Below the pieces are notes generated by a model. That model was given only the letters and a program-made list of their open reading frames with translations. It was not told the origin of the DNA and made no database searches. 64,000 nt of DNA from Chryseobacterium sp. FH2 (lineage in GTDB: Bacteria; Bacteroidota; Bacteroidia; Flavobacteriales; Weeksellaceae), in the NCBI RefSeq assembly GCF_001045455.1, contig NZ_LFNE01000001.1, forward strand, positions 372,001-436,000, written 5' to 3'. The translations under genes were made by a program, and so were the position numbers. Within the stretch, counting starts at the first letter, position 1. Every line of letters begins with the position of its first letter. This document shows, piece by piece, positions 42,181-51,424 of this stretch.

Positions 42181-42894
42181 TTAATGATTTGGAGTGAAAA
42201 AATCCAGATTTTCTTTGTACATTCTCCCAATAGGAAGTTTGATCTGATGTACAAGTTCTACTTCATGAGTGTTTTTACTCCGAATTAAATGTCTTGGAAC
42301 GGCATAACTTCTGTGTATTCTCACAAAGGAATCAAAATAGTTTTTATGTAGAAGATTTCCCAAAGAATCTAAGATGCAGTGTTTTTTATCAGAGGTGATG
42401 ATTCTTGTATAGTCTTTTAATGCTTCAAGATACAGAATGTCAGTGATTTTAACTTGGTAAATATTTCCTCCCTCCTTTATTTTAATGCTGTTTTCACCAA
42501 GCAAAGTATCAAAACATTCACATTTTTCTTTCATTTCGAAGTAATCGAAAAGTTTTTGCATAGAATAATTAAAACGGTCTGTTTTTAAAGGTTTTGTAAT
42601 AAAATCTAAAGTATCAAGTTCAAAGGTGTCAATAGCAAATTCGGGATACGAACTGATAAAAATGCAAGCTGGGATTTTATGAGCTAATTTTCTGAATTCC
42701 AGGCCACTCATTCCTTTTATTTTAGTTTCGATAAATAAAAGGTCAATTGGAATGCTGAGGTAGGGGATTGCTTTTTCGATTGAGTCAAAAGACGCAACAA
42801 TTTCAATATTTTCATATTGTTTGATGTGATGGTGAAGAACCAGCCTGTCCAATTCATCATCATCAATAATCATACATCTAATACTGCTAATCAT
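42181..42894 (-). CDS. LytTR-family response regulator lacking the phospho-acceptor Asp
   Basis: 237 aa with an N-terminal receiver domain (CMIIDDDELDRLVLHHHI acidic pocket; KP at 101-102) and a C-terminal LytTR DNA-binding domain (IYQVKITDILYLEALKDYTRIITSD, HKNYFDSFVRIHRSYAV). The receiver strand that normally reads LxD reads DLLFIETKIKGMSG: Glu56 replaces the Asp that is phosphorylated. Glu there often mimics the active state. No histidine kinase is encoded beside it. It precedes the T9SS/848-aa genes with a 195-bp gap on the same strand, so control of that set is plausible but unproven. Confidence 0.88.
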   Translation of the reverse strand: MISSIRCMIIDDDELDRLVLHHHIKQYENIEIVASFDSIEKAIPYLSIPIDLLFIETKIKGMSGLEFRKLAHKIPACIFISSYPEFAIDTFELDTLDFITKPLKTDRFNYSMQKLFDYFEMKEKCECFDTLLGENSIKIKEGGNIYQVKITDILYLEALKDYTRIITSDKKHCILDSLGNLLHKNYFDSFVRIHRSYAVPRHLIRSKNTHEVELVHQIKLPIGRMYKENLDFFTPNH

Positions 42895-43031
42895 GATATT
42901 GGTTTTAAATAATTTTCAGAGATAAATATTTAAAAATCAAAAAATTACTTTATAAAGTTATTAATTTTCGGAATATCAATACAGGAATGAACTTAAATTA
43001 ACATTAAAATATTTCTTAAAATTAAAAATCA

Positions 43032-43062
43032 TTTTGTTTTTTGTAGCGAAAATGGTAACTTG
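43032..43062 (+). promoter_or_regulatory. Possible hflX promoter
   Basis: TTTTG (43032-43036), 19 bp, then TAACTTG (43056-43062), one T short of the TAnnTTTG consensus. It would give a leader of about 20 nt before hflX. A near match only. Confidence 0.4.
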
Positions 43063-43090
43063 TAAAAATCACAAACATAGATAGAATTTA

Positions 43091-44314
43091 ATGCTAGAAA
43101 AGAAAGAACATAATTACGAAAAAGCAGTTTTGGTAGGTGTTGTGACCCAGCACCAGAACGAGGAAAAGCTTCAGGAATATATGGATGAATTGGAGTTTTT
43201 AGCCTTCACAGCGGGAGCTACGGTTGACAGACGTTTTACTCAAAAGTTAACACAGCCAGACTCCAAAACCTTTATCGGAAGCGGAAAAGCTCAGGAAATA
43301 AAAGAATACGTAAAAGAAAACGAAATAGGAACGGTCATTTTTGACGACGAATTATCTCCTTCACAACTTAAAAATCTGGAAAGAGAAATGGAGGTTAAAA
43401 TCCTTGACAGAACAAACCTTATTCTCGATATATTTGCCCAAAGAGCAACAACTTCTTATGCGAGAACTCAGGTAGAGCTGGCTCAGTATCAATATCTTTT
43501 GCCTCGATTGACCAGAATGTGGACTCACTTGGAGCGTCAGAAAGGGGGAATCGGGATGAGAGGCCCCGGAGAAACGGAAATCGAAACTGACCGCCGTATT
43601 ATTCGTGACAGGATTTCATTGTTGAAAGATAAGCTGAAAACGATTGATAAGCAAATGGCCACCCAGAGAAATAACCGTGGAAAAGTCGTGAGGGCAGCTT
43701 TGGTAGGATACACCAACGTTGGAAAATCGACTTTGATGAATGCTTTGTCAAAATCTGAAGTTTTTGCTGAAAATAAATTGTTTGCAACACTGGATACGAC
43801 CGTAAGAAAGGTTGTTATCGGAAATTTACCTTTCCTTTTAACGGATACTGTTGGTTTCATCAGAAAATTGCCGACTCAGTTGGTAGAATCTTTTAAATCG
43901 ACTCTTGACGAGGTACGTGAAGCTGATCTGCTGATCCATGTGGTAGATATTTCTCATGAAAGTTTCGAAGATCATATCGATTCTGTGAATCAGATTTTAA
44001 TGGAAATTAATGCTCATCAAAAACCGATGATAATGGTTTTCAACAAGATTGATGATTTCAGTTATGAGAAAAAGGATGATGATGATTTGACGCCGGCTTC
44101 CAGAAAAAATGTTTCTCTTGAAGAATGGAAAAAAACGTGGATGGGAAAATCTAAATATCCTACCGTTTTCATCTCTGCTTTGACGAAAGAAAACTTCCCG
44201 GAAATGAAGAAAATGATCTATGATGAGGTAATGAAGATTCATATTTCTAGGTTTCCTTACAATGATTTCCTCTTCGAATATTTCGATGATGAGGATTATG
44301 AAAATAACGATTAA
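43091..44314 (+). CDS. hflX: Ribosome-associated GTPase HflX
   Basis: GTPase that splits stalled ribosomes under stress. 407 aa: N-terminal HflX domain (EYMDELEFLAFTAGATVDRRF, IGSGKAQEIKEY, FDDELSPSQLKNLE, DRTNLILDIFAQRATTSYAR), a helical linker (WTHLERQKGGIGMRGPGETEIETDRR), then the G domain with P-loop GYTNVGKSTLMNAL, switch DTTVRKV, DTVGFIRKLP (G3), and NKID (G4). The C-terminus carries an acidic tail (DDEDYENND). The stop overlaps the next start by one base (TAATG). Confidence 0.96.
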   Translation: MLEKKEHNYEKAVLVGVVTQHQNEEKLQEYMDELEFLAFTAGATVDRRFTQKLTQPDSKTFIGSGKAQEIKEYVKENEIGTVIFDDELSPSQLKNLEREMEVKILDRTNLILDIFAQRATTSYARTQVELAQYQYLLPRLTRMWTHLERQKGGIGMRGPGETEIETDRRIIRDRISLLKDKLKTIDKQMATQRNNRGKVVRAALVGYTNVGKSTLMNALSKSEVFAENKLFATLDTTVRKVVIGNLPFLLTDTVGFIRKLPTQLVESFKSTLDEVREADLLIHVVDISHESFEDHIDSVNQILMEINAHQKPMIMVFNKIDDFSYEKKDDDDLTPASRKNVSLEEWKKTWMGKSKYPTVFISALTKENFPEMKKMIYDEVMKIHISRFPYNDFLFEYFDDEDYENND

Positions 44315-44943
44315 TGAAAAAATATCTTTTCTTTTTGCTGCTTTTTATTTCGTGTTTTGGTTTTAGTCAAAAATTAAAACCTGAGTTGAAAGGCATTGAG
44401 AGAAATCTTAACGATTCAAAGTCTCCGTATAATTACGAGAAATTGATTTTTAAATATAAAGCCTATCCGCAATCGCTGGACAGCATTGAGGCTCAGCATC
44501 TTTATTATGGAAGGAACTTTAAAGGAGAGGTGATTTCAACCTCCGGGGATGAATTTAAAAAACTGGCAGAAGCTTTCAAAGACAAAAATTTTAGTGAGTG
44601 TATTGCTCAGGGAAACGCCTTGTTTCAGAGAGATCCTACAAACATGGATGTTCTGTTGATACTGCTTCGTGCGTATGATTCAAAACAGGATGGAAGTAAG
44701 TTTACCTATCATTTAAACCAATTCCGGGTGTTGACAAATGCCATGAAGCTGTCTGGGGACGGGAAGTCTGAAAAAACTCCGTATGTGGTAAATTCTGTCG
44801 GTGATGAGTATATTTTACTCAATATGTTGAAAGTTGGAGAAGAATATACCCGAGGATCAAAATCTACCAAGAACGGGATATTAGACATTTGGCAAAAAGA
44901 CGATGATAAGATATATATTAAAATACTTTATTTAAACCTTTAA
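44314..44943 (+). CDS. Exported DUF4919 protein
   Basis: 209 aa with a signal peptide (MKKYLFFLLLFISCFGFSQ). Family features: IERNLNDSKSPYNYEKLIFKYK, SIEAQHLYYGRNF, then FKDKNFSECIAQGNALFQRDPTNMDVL, a TPR-like helix pair, and GKSEKTPYVVNSVGDEYILL and ILDIWQKDDDKIYIKILYLNL. DUF4919 proteins are periplasmic or outer-membrane-associated with no known activity. Translation is coupled to hflX. Confidence 0.8.
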   Translation: MKKYLFFLLLFISCFGFSQKLKPELKGIERNLNDSKSPYNYEKLIFKYKAYPQSLDSIEAQHLYYGRNFKGEVISTSGDEFKKLAEAFKDKNFSECIAQGNALFQRDPTNMDVLLILLRAYDSKQDGSKFTYHLNQFRVLTNAMKLSGDGKSEKTPYVVNSVGDEYILLNMLKVGEEYTRGSKSTKNGILDIWQKDDDKIYIKILYLNL

Positions 44944-44966
44944 TTTTAATCTAAAAAAACACTTTA

Positions 44967-46253
44967 GTGGAGTTATATTATTCATTTTCAGCTTTAATAG
45001 TTTTAGCATCAATATTCGCCTATCTTAATTACAGATTTCTTAAACTTCCGAGTACCATCGGGATTATGGTTATTGCCATCGTGGTTTCTATTATATTGGT
45101 TTTATTCGGGGAGAGTTTCCTTCCAAGGACTTTTGGTCATCTTAATAATTTGATGAATAGTATTGACTTTACTGAGGTTTTGATGGGAGCTATGCTTAAT
45201 TTCCTTCTCTTTGCGGGAGGGATCCATATTAATATTAATGATTTGAAAGAGCAGTTGCGTCCTGTTGTGATATTTTCTACGGTGGGAGTTGTGATTTCAA
45301 CATTTATTGTAGGTTTTGGAATGTTTTATCTGTTGCCTTTAGTGGGTTTAAAACTTCCGTTTATCTATTGTTTAGTATTTGGAGCTCTGATATCGCCGAC
45401 CGATCCTGTGGCGGTTTTAAGTATTTTAAAACAGGCAAACGTATCAAAATCACTGGAAACTAAAGTCGCAGGAGAGTCTCTTTTCAATGATGGTATGGCG
45501 GTTGTAGTTTTCACGGTTGTGTTACAGCTGGCTATTGGAAATGAAGTGGATTTAGGATTAGAAAATATTGGCTTATTACTAATCAAGGAAGCTGGTGGGG
45601 GAATATTTCTGGGTGTTTTACTAGGTTGGATTACTTCCAGGCTGATGCGTGAAGTAGATGACTATATCATTTCGGTTTTGGTAACACTTTCTGTAGTGAT
45701 GGGCGGTTACCTTGTTGCAAGACAAATGCACATTTCAGGACCATTGACGATGGTGGCAGCGGGTTTATTTATGGGGAATTTCAATGTTAAATTTAAAATG
45801 AAATCCATCACTCAGGACTATTTGATAAAATTCTGGGAGCTTATTGATGAAATTCTGAATGCTGTATTATTCCTATTTATTGGTTTCGAACTTTTAATGA
45901 TAAAAGATTTTAAAGAGTACATGATTCCGGGATTGCTTGCCATTATTGTGGTTTTATTCGCAAGATTTATTTCAATTTGGGGCCCTACAAAGTTTATGTC
46001 TTTACGAACCAGGTTTAATCCTCAAACAGTAAAAGTATTGGTTTGGGGAGGTATTCGTGGCGGTGTTTCCATTGCGTTGGCGATGTCTATTCCAAAAGGG
46101 GAATATAGCAATGTCATTTTAAGTATTACCTATTGTGTTGTCGTATTTTCGATTATCGTCCAAGGGCTTACAATTGCTAAGGTTGCCAATCCTAAACAAA
46201 TTGCCGAAGAAGAAAAAGTGTTGGAAAGTACTGCTTTAGATGAAAGTCATTAA
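44967..46253 (+). CDS. CPA1-family Na+(or K+)/H+ antiporter
   Basis: The start is a GTG at 44967 (encoded product begins MELYYSFSAL). 428 aa with about 12 membrane helices. Motifs: GALISPTDPVAVLSILKQ (the DP pair of CPA1 transport helices), KVAGESLFNDGMAVVVFTVVL (ND pair, the cation-binding Asp), VWGGIRGGVSIALAMSIP (R-G-G motif in the last helices). This resembles NhaP-type exchangers. It exchanges Na+ or K+ for H+ at the inner membrane; the ion cannot be told. A regulatory C-terminal domain is absent. Confidence 0.9.
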   Translation: MELYYSFSALIVLASIFAYLNYRFLKLPSTIGIMVIAIVVSIILVLFGESFLPRTFGHLNNLMNSIDFTEVLMGAMLNFLLFAGGIHININDLKEQLRPVVIFSTVGVVISTFIVGFGMFYLLPLVGLKLPFIYCLVFGALISPTDPVAVLSILKQANVSKSLETKVAGESLFNDGMAVVVFTVVLQLAIGNEVDLGLENIGLLLIKEAGGGIFLGVLLGWITSRLMREVDDYIISVLVTLSVVMGGYLVARQMHISGPLTMVAAGLFMGNFNVKFKMKSITQDYLIKFWELIDEILNAVLFLFIGFELLMIKDFKEYMIPGLLAIIVVLFARFISIWGPTKFMSLRTRFNPQTVKVLVWGGIRGGVSIALAMSIPKGEYSNVILSITYCVVVFSIIVQGLTIAKVANPKQIAEEEKVLESTALDESH

Positions 46254-46278
46254 ATGATATAAAATCATACCAATACAG

Positions 46279-46995
46279 ATGAGCATAGTTAAAGAAATCC
46301 AGGGTGCATTAGCTGTTTTGTCAATTCCTGAAAAAGCAGAGTTTTTCCCAAAATTTTTCAAAACCGGGAAAGGAGAGTATGGAGAAGGAGATGTATTTCT
46401 TGGGGTAAAAGTACCTGATCAAAGGGCGGTGGCAAAAGAGTATTATTCCAGAATATCTTTGGATGATTTAAGTAAGTTACTTTCCTCAAAATATCATGAG
46501 CATCGTTTGACGGCTTTGTTTATACTGATTTCAAAATTTGAAAAAACAAAAGACCCAAAGATTAAAGAAGAAGTCATTGATTTTTATATAAACCACCTTC
46601 AATATGTCAATAATTGGGATTTGGTAGACTCTTCTTGTTATAAGATTTTGGGAAGATATGCCTTTGAAAATCAAAAAGAAGACTTGCTGAGAAGCTTATC
46701 TGATTCTGAAGAAATGTGGCACAAAAGAATTGCTGTTGTCGGAACAATGTATTACGTAAAAAAGGGATTTTTTGAGCTGACTATAGAATTTGTAACGGGC
46801 AATTTAAAACACACTCATGATTTAATGCATAAGGCAAATGGCTGGCTCTTAAGAGAAATAGGGCAAAAAAATGAAGCGGAACTGATTAATTATCTAAACA
46901 AATACTATAAAGAAATGCCAAGAACCTGCCTGAGATATGCTATTGAAAAACTTGATGAAGAAGTGAGACAGGATTATTTAAAAGGAAGGGTTTAA
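46279..46995 (+). CDS. AlkD-like DNA alkylation repair glycosylase
   Basis: 238-aa HEAT-like-repeat enzyme of the AlkC/AlkD family that removes N3- and N7-alkylated bases. The active-site residues known from the Bacillus enzyme (Trp109, Asp113, Arg148) correspond to Trp113 and Asp117 in NNWDLVDSS and Arg150 in MWHKRIAVV. Other marks are GVKVPDQRAVAKEYY, HEHRLTALFILI and KANGWLLREIG. So the protein is predicted active. It lies alone on the plus strand between the antiporter and a lipoprotein gene. Confidence 0.9.
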   Translation: MSIVKEIQGALAVLSIPEKAEFFPKFFKTGKGEYGEGDVFLGVKVPDQRAVAKEYYSRISLDDLSKLLSSKYHEHRLTALFILISKFEKTKDPKIKEEVIDFYINHLQYVNNWDLVDSSCYKILGRYAFENQKEDLLRSLSDSEEMWHKRIAVVGTMYYVKKGFFELTIEFVTGNLKHTHDLMHKANGWLLREIGQKNEAELINYLNKYYKEMPRTCLRYAIEKLDEEVRQDYLKGRV

Positions 46996-47030
46996 AAATA
47001 AGATGTATTTTTGTTGATTAAAACTCAACT

Positions 47031-47699
47031 ATGAAATTATTTCTCAAGCAACTGGTTCTGCTTTTTCCTTTATTGTTGTTGACTAGTTGTTTCGACATCT
47101 TAGATAAAGTCAATGTAAAAGCTGATGGAAGTGGGGAATATACGATTATTCTGAATGCAAGTAAAAGCAAAACCAGACTGGCTTCAATCTCAAAAATGGA
47201 AACGATCAACGGAAAAAAAGTCCCGCAAAAACCTGAAATTGAAAGTAAAATTAATGAGGCTGCGAAAATTTTCAGAGTAACCCCAGGAATCAGCAATGTA
47301 AAAACTTCTTTGGATTTTGAAAATTATATTATTAAATTAAGCTGTAATTTCAAAAAAATTGAAAATATCAATGCCGGATTAGAGCAGTTAAAAGCTAAGA
47401 ATATTCTCGGAAAAATGATTCCAACACAGATTTATAGTCAAAATATTGAGAATAAGTCATTTACAAGAAACAAAGTAAACACATTCAAAACAGATTACGA
47501 CAAAATGAGTACGGCAGATAAAGAAATCTTTAATAATGCCAGATATACTTCTGTCCTGCAGTTTGAAAATACGATAAAATCTCAGACAAACAGCTCTTAT
47601 CTGCTTTCGCCCAATAAAAAAGCGGTGAAGCTGGACGCCAATGTTTTAGATTTTATACTTCAAAAGAAACAAATACAAAATAACATCCTTTTTCAATAA
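47031..47699 (+). CDS. Lipoprotein, first gene of a three-gene envelope operon
   Basis: 222 aa. A lipoprotein signal MKLFLKQLVLLFPLLLLTSCFD (lipobox LTSC) is followed by a beta-rich domain: VNVKADGSGEYTIILNASKSKTRLAS (start typical of lipoproteins with a LolA/VCBS-like sandwich), then ISNVKTSLDFENYIIKLSCNFKKIENI and a C-terminal region ending QKKQIQNNILFQ. I do not recognise the family. It is 10 bp before the 680-aa gene. Confidence 0.65.
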   Translation: MKLFLKQLVLLFPLLLLTSCFDILDKVNVKADGSGEYTIILNASKSKTRLASISKMETINGKKVPQKPEIESKINEAAKIFRVTPGISNVKTSLDFENYIIKLSCNFKKIENINAGLEQLKAKNILGKMIPTQIYSQNIENKSFTRNKVNTFKTDYDKMSTADKEIFNNARYTSVLQFENTIKSQTNSSYLLSPNKKAVKLDANVLDFILQKKQIQNNILFQ

Positions 47700-47709
47700 T
47701 TTCTAAACC

Positions 47710-49752
47710 ATGAAATCTATTTTACAAAAGACCCAAACGATTGCCCTTCTACTTTTGGGTTGTATGTTTGTTTTTGCACAACAAAAAATGAGAATTCCCA
47801 ATGATGTTGCATTTTATATGGAAATCAACGGAAAACAGCTTAATAAAAAAATTAATTGGCAGAAATTCAATCCTTTTTTGCAGGAAGTGGCTAAAAAAGG
47901 CAAAGAAAAACCTTCATGGACAGACTATTCTAAAACAGGAATCAAATATGATGCGACTCAATATCATTATGCTACTTTCAACGATTCTGTACAGGTGTAT
48001 ACAGCCCACTTTATTTTAGATAATAGAGAAAAATTTCAGGAATTCATTAATTCCACAAAGAAAAAAGGATTGGAAATTTCTAAGAAAAACAATTATTCTT
48101 ACATTGATATAGATGATGATATTTTTGTTGCGTGGAACGAAGATCGCGCTATTCTCAGCATGATAAATTATAATAAACATTCTAAAGATATCTGGGAAGA
48201 CGCCGCCATATCAGATAGTATTGTTGCTGACAGTGCGGCCGTTGCTGTTGACAGCGTTTATACAGAAGAACCGGAAAAACCTTTTGATTATAAAGAAGAG
48301 ATAGGATATCTGAAAGATGATATTAAATATTTAAAAGAAAGCATACAGAATAATAATGCTGAAATTGCAAGAAAGCAAAAGGATATCAAATATCTGGAAA
48401 AACATCATCAATATCCAAAAGAAAAGAAAGATATCAATGCTACAGATAAAGAATATTCCGGCAATAACAGTGAAATTTTGCCACCTCTTAAAGATAAAAG
48501 TTTTGAGGATGAGACAGAAGAAGATTTAGCTTATCAAAAAGAATTGGATTCTATAAAGATTGAAAAATTCAAAGTTGTAAAGAAGATTGCAGAGGAGCGG
48601 TTTGATATATATTTCAGTTCAAATTTAGAAATAGAACCGACTAAAGGCATGACAGCTTTCCGAGATGTAAATTCCGACGTTTTTGTCTACACGGATTACG
48701 GAAGAATCGTTGCAGACGGGATTTATGGCAAAATGATGAAGCATTACGGATTTGGGCAGATTTTCAATAAGGCATACAATTCAACCTCTTCATACAACCT
48801 GTATTTTGATAATGATAAGGTAAAACTGGTCAACAGTTATCAGCATAAAGATCCTGAAGTTCAAAAAAGTTTTTCAGAGGTGTATAAAGGCCGGAAAAAT
48901 AAAAAACTATCATCGCTTATCAATGATAAAAGCATTGGATATTATGTTATCAATGTAGATAGTAGCAAATATTTTGATATTCTCTACAGTATGCTTAAAG
49001 ACTCCGGAGAAGGTGATTACCAAAAGGAAGTGGAACTGATGATGGAAACCATGAAGATTGTTCTTGATGAAAAAGCCATTGCCAAAGTCGCACGGGGAAA
49101 CGGAATTTTTGTTTTAAATGAACTGAAATCTAAAACAGTAGAATATACAGACTATGACTACGATGATGATTATAATGAAAAAGAAGTAAAAAAAACAAAA
49201 GAAGTAATGGTTCCAAATTTTACTTTTGCTTTTGCAACCGAAAATGAAGGCTATTGGAACCGTGTTTTCAATTTATTGATAACAAACAAAAAAACAGCTA
49301 AAAGCTTTACTAAGAATGGAGATTTTTATTCTTTTAAAGATGATAAAGCCAAAGACGGATATTTAGATCAATTATTCTTTACGGTAAAAGACGGATTGGT
49401 TTATCTTACAACATCAACAGACAATGTACTGCCTAAAAAACAATCTGAAATTTCCAGACAATGGGCGAAAGATTCATATAAATATCCTATGTCAGGAAGG
49501 TTTGATGCACAGAAACTATTAATTGGTCTGGAAAAGGAATTCAACAGTATCTCGGAAAGAAAAATCCTGGATCTATTCAGAAAGAATGTTGGTGAAATGT
49601 ACTTTAAAACAGAAGTAAAAGGAGAGAGAATAGAAACAGAAATGAATTATAATATTAAAAATTCTTCCGAAAACAGCCTGATGTATTTCTTCGATTTGTT
49701 TGACGAAATTTTTAAAATCAAAGAATCTGAAAAAAAACAGCAAATTCTATAA
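47710..49752 (+). CDS. 680-aa exported protein of unknown function
   Basis: Signal peptide MKSILQKTQTIALLLLGCMFVFAQ. The N-terminal part begins MRIPNDVAFYMEINGKQLNKKI and continues with a repeated mix of short strands (FILDNREKFQEFINSTKKKG, YSYIDIDDDIFVAWNEDRAILSM). Residues about 190-250 are a charged coiled coil (KDDIKYLKESIQNNNAEIARKQKDIKYLEK). The C-terminal half carries FAFATENEGYWNRVFNLLI and KDGLVYLTTSTDNV, with strands resembling the N-terminal ones, so it may be an internal repeat of a DUF4836-type fold. Periplasmic or outer-membrane; unknown role. Its stop is directly followed by the next start (TAAATG). Confidence 0.65.
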   Translation: MKSILQKTQTIALLLLGCMFVFAQQKMRIPNDVAFYMEINGKQLNKKINWQKFNPFLQEVAKKGKEKPSWTDYSKTGIKYDATQYHYATFNDSVQVYTAHFILDNREKFQEFINSTKKKGLEISKKNNYSYIDIDDDIFVAWNEDRAILSMINYNKHSKDIWEDAAISDSIVADSAAVAVDSVYTEEPEKPFDYKEEIGYLKDDIKYLKESIQNNNAEIARKQKDIKYLEKHHQYPKEKKDINATDKEYSGNNSEILPPLKDKSFEDETEEDLAYQKELDSIKIEKFKVVKKIAEERFDIYFSSNLEIEPTKGMTAFRDVNSDVFVYTDYGRIVADGIYGKMMKHYGFGQIFNKAYNSTSSYNLYFDNDKVKLVNSYQHKDPEVQKSFSEVYKGRKNKKLSSLINDKSIGYYVINVDSSKYFDILYSMLKDSGEGDYQKEVELMMETMKIVLDEKAIAKVARGNGIFVLNELKSKTVEYTDYDYDDDYNEKEVKKTKEVMVPNFTFAFATENEGYWNRVFNLLITNKKTAKSFTKNGDFYSFKDDKAKDGYLDQLFFTVKDGLVYLTTSTDNVLPKKQSEISRQWAKDSYKYPMSGRFDAQKLLIGLEKEFNSISERKILDLFRKNVGEMYFKTEVKGERIETEMNYNIKNSSENSLMYFFDLFDEIFKIKESEKKQQIL

Positions 49753-50979
49753 ATGAACCGCAAAAAACTTTTTGTCACGGCTGTTTTTCTCATTGCAACA
49801 GCTTTCTATTTTGTGTTTTATCATAAAGACAAAACTTTAAAATTTGTTCCGAAAAATGCAGATGTGGTAATTTTGGTTGATGTGAAAAATGTTACGAGAC
49901 AATACATCTGTGCTCTTGCCTTTCATCCTTCGCAATGGTTTAGAGGTGGAAAAAATAAGATTTCTATAAAAAAATCGGGGTTGAAAATTCCTGATTTTTT
50001 GCAGGTGTTTCACATTAAAGATACCAAATTTTCAGATTGGTATAGTATTTTTGAGATTAAAGATAAGCAGGCATTTCTGTCGTTTTTAAAGCAGGAAAAG
50101 TTTGTAAACGAAGGTGAAAACCTTTTTCAAAAAGATAATTTTTTTATTAAAATAGAAGGCCAGAACTGTATTGTGGGAACCTCTGCTTCAGCCTTTGAAA
50201 ATATAAACCGTTTGTTTTTGCAGTTTTCTCAAAGGACGGTTTACAGTGCTGATCAATATATTGATAATACTTCCGGGAGTATTTCTTTCATTTCCGGAGA
50301 GAAAATTCAGAATTTTTCTATTGAGCTGAATCATGGTGATATTGAGATAAAAAACAGTTCAAAATCAATTGATTTTACTTCACTTATTGATATGTTAGAG
50401 AGAAAAGTCCGGTTTTCGGATATAGAATTAGATGCTAAAAATATAAAAAATTATGCTGGATTTTTTGATAAAAGTATTTCGGATTCTTCTCAAATTAATT
50501 ATTTCAAATTAACTTCCGATTTAGAGCAGGTAAGCTATACAATCATAACTTACGGCTATGATGATAATTTTAATGAAATTGAAAAAAAGAGCTTTCAGAA
50601 AATTATTCAGCCAAATTATAGTATTTCCCTTCAAAGTTCCAATCCCGGCAAAACGTGGGAATATTTCCAACATAAAAAGTGGATTAATGCTCAGAATCAA
50701 TTTACGATTATCCCGTTTCAGCCCAATAATATCAGCAAAATAAAAGATGGTTTTGAAATTAAATCTATGAGAAAACCAGTTCCGTTGTCTCAAAAACTAA
50801 ACGAAAATTATATTTTTGTAAGAAATAATGATTCGCTTTTATCTTCATTCAATATTTTAAATGTGGCAGAAAAGAAAATAATTTCTGCTGTTGATTATAT
50901 TTTTTATGGAAACAGAGGACAGGATTATTATGTGAGAATAAAAGGAAAGAAAGGAGATTTACCTTTGATTTTAAGGTGA
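49753..50979 (+). CDS. Membrane-anchored protein, third gene of the envelope operon
   Basis: 408 aa. One N-terminal hydrophobic helix (KKLFVTAVFLIATAFYFVFYHK) anchors it; the rest is periplasmic. KFVPKNADVVILVDVKNV opens the outer part, which shares the layout of the 680-aa product: KDTKFSDWYSIFEIKDKQAFLSFLKQEKF, NFFIKIEGQNCIVGTSASAFENI, SGSISFISGEK, and a tail DSLLSSFNILNVAEKKII. Likely a distant paralogue of its neighbour. Zero spacing to it argues for one operon and complex. No catalytic motif was seen. Confidence 0.65.
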   Translation: MNRKKLFVTAVFLIATAFYFVFYHKDKTLKFVPKNADVVILVDVKNVTRQYICALAFHPSQWFRGGKNKISIKKSGLKIPDFLQVFHIKDTKFSDWYSIFEIKDKQAFLSFLKQEKFVNEGENLFQKDNFFIKIEGQNCIVGTSASAFENINRLFLQFSQRTVYSADQYIDNTSGSISFISGEKIQNFSIELNHGDIEIKNSSKSIDFTSLIDMLERKVRFSDIELDAKNIKNYAGFFDKSISDSSQINYFKLTSDLEQVSYTIITYGYDDNFNEIEKKSFQKIIQPNYSISLQSSNPGKTWEYFQHKKWINAQNQFTIIPFQPNNISKIKDGFEIKSMRKPVPLSQKLNENYIFVRNNDSLLSSFNILNVAEKKIISAVDYIFYGNRGQDYYVRIKGKKGDLPLILR

Positions 50980-51016
50980 AAATTAAAAGTTCTTATAATC
51001 TGAAAAGAATAGTTTT

Positions 51017-51358
51017 ATGATTTCCTCCGAAACTGCAATTTGGCTAAAACCATGTATACATTATTTCCTGCATTTGGTTTTTCCTGTTTTTATCGCATTG
51101 ATTTTTTATCGTGAAAAGTGGCAAAAGGTTTATTTCATTTTTTTGGCAACGATGCTGGTAGATTTAGATCATTTATTTGCCCATCCGATTTTTGATCCCA
51201 ATAGGGGAAGTGTAGGGTTTCACTTTTTACATTCCTATTATGCAATTGCGGTGTATTTTTTGATGCTATTTTTTAAAGGAAATACTAGGATTGTGGGTAT
51301 TGGCCTGCTTTTTCATATGTTGACTGATTTACAGGACTTTTATTGCTGGCATTATTAA
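51017..51358 (+). CDS. DUF6122-family small membrane protein
   Basis: 113 aa, about four helices: YFLHLVFPVFIALIFYREKW, YFIFLATMLVDLDHLFAHPIFDP, YYAIAVYFLMLFFKG and IVGIGLLFHMLTDLQDFYCWHY. The His and Asp residues in LDHLFAHP, HFLHSYY and HMLTDLQD form a conserved pattern, as in membrane metal-dependent hydrolases of the YdjM/LexA-induced type; that link is inference. Function unknown. Confidence 0.75.
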   Translation: MISSETAIWLKPCIHYFLHLVFPVFIALIFYREKWQKVYFIFLATMLVDLDHLFAHPIFDPNRGSVGFHFLHSYYAIAVYFLMLFFKGNTRIVGIGLLFHMLTDLQDFYCWHY

Positions 51359-51424
51359 AAAGCTATTAATATTTTCTTTTGAAATTGTAAAAACCATAGG
51401 TTTTTTGTATTTTGTAGTCGCTTT

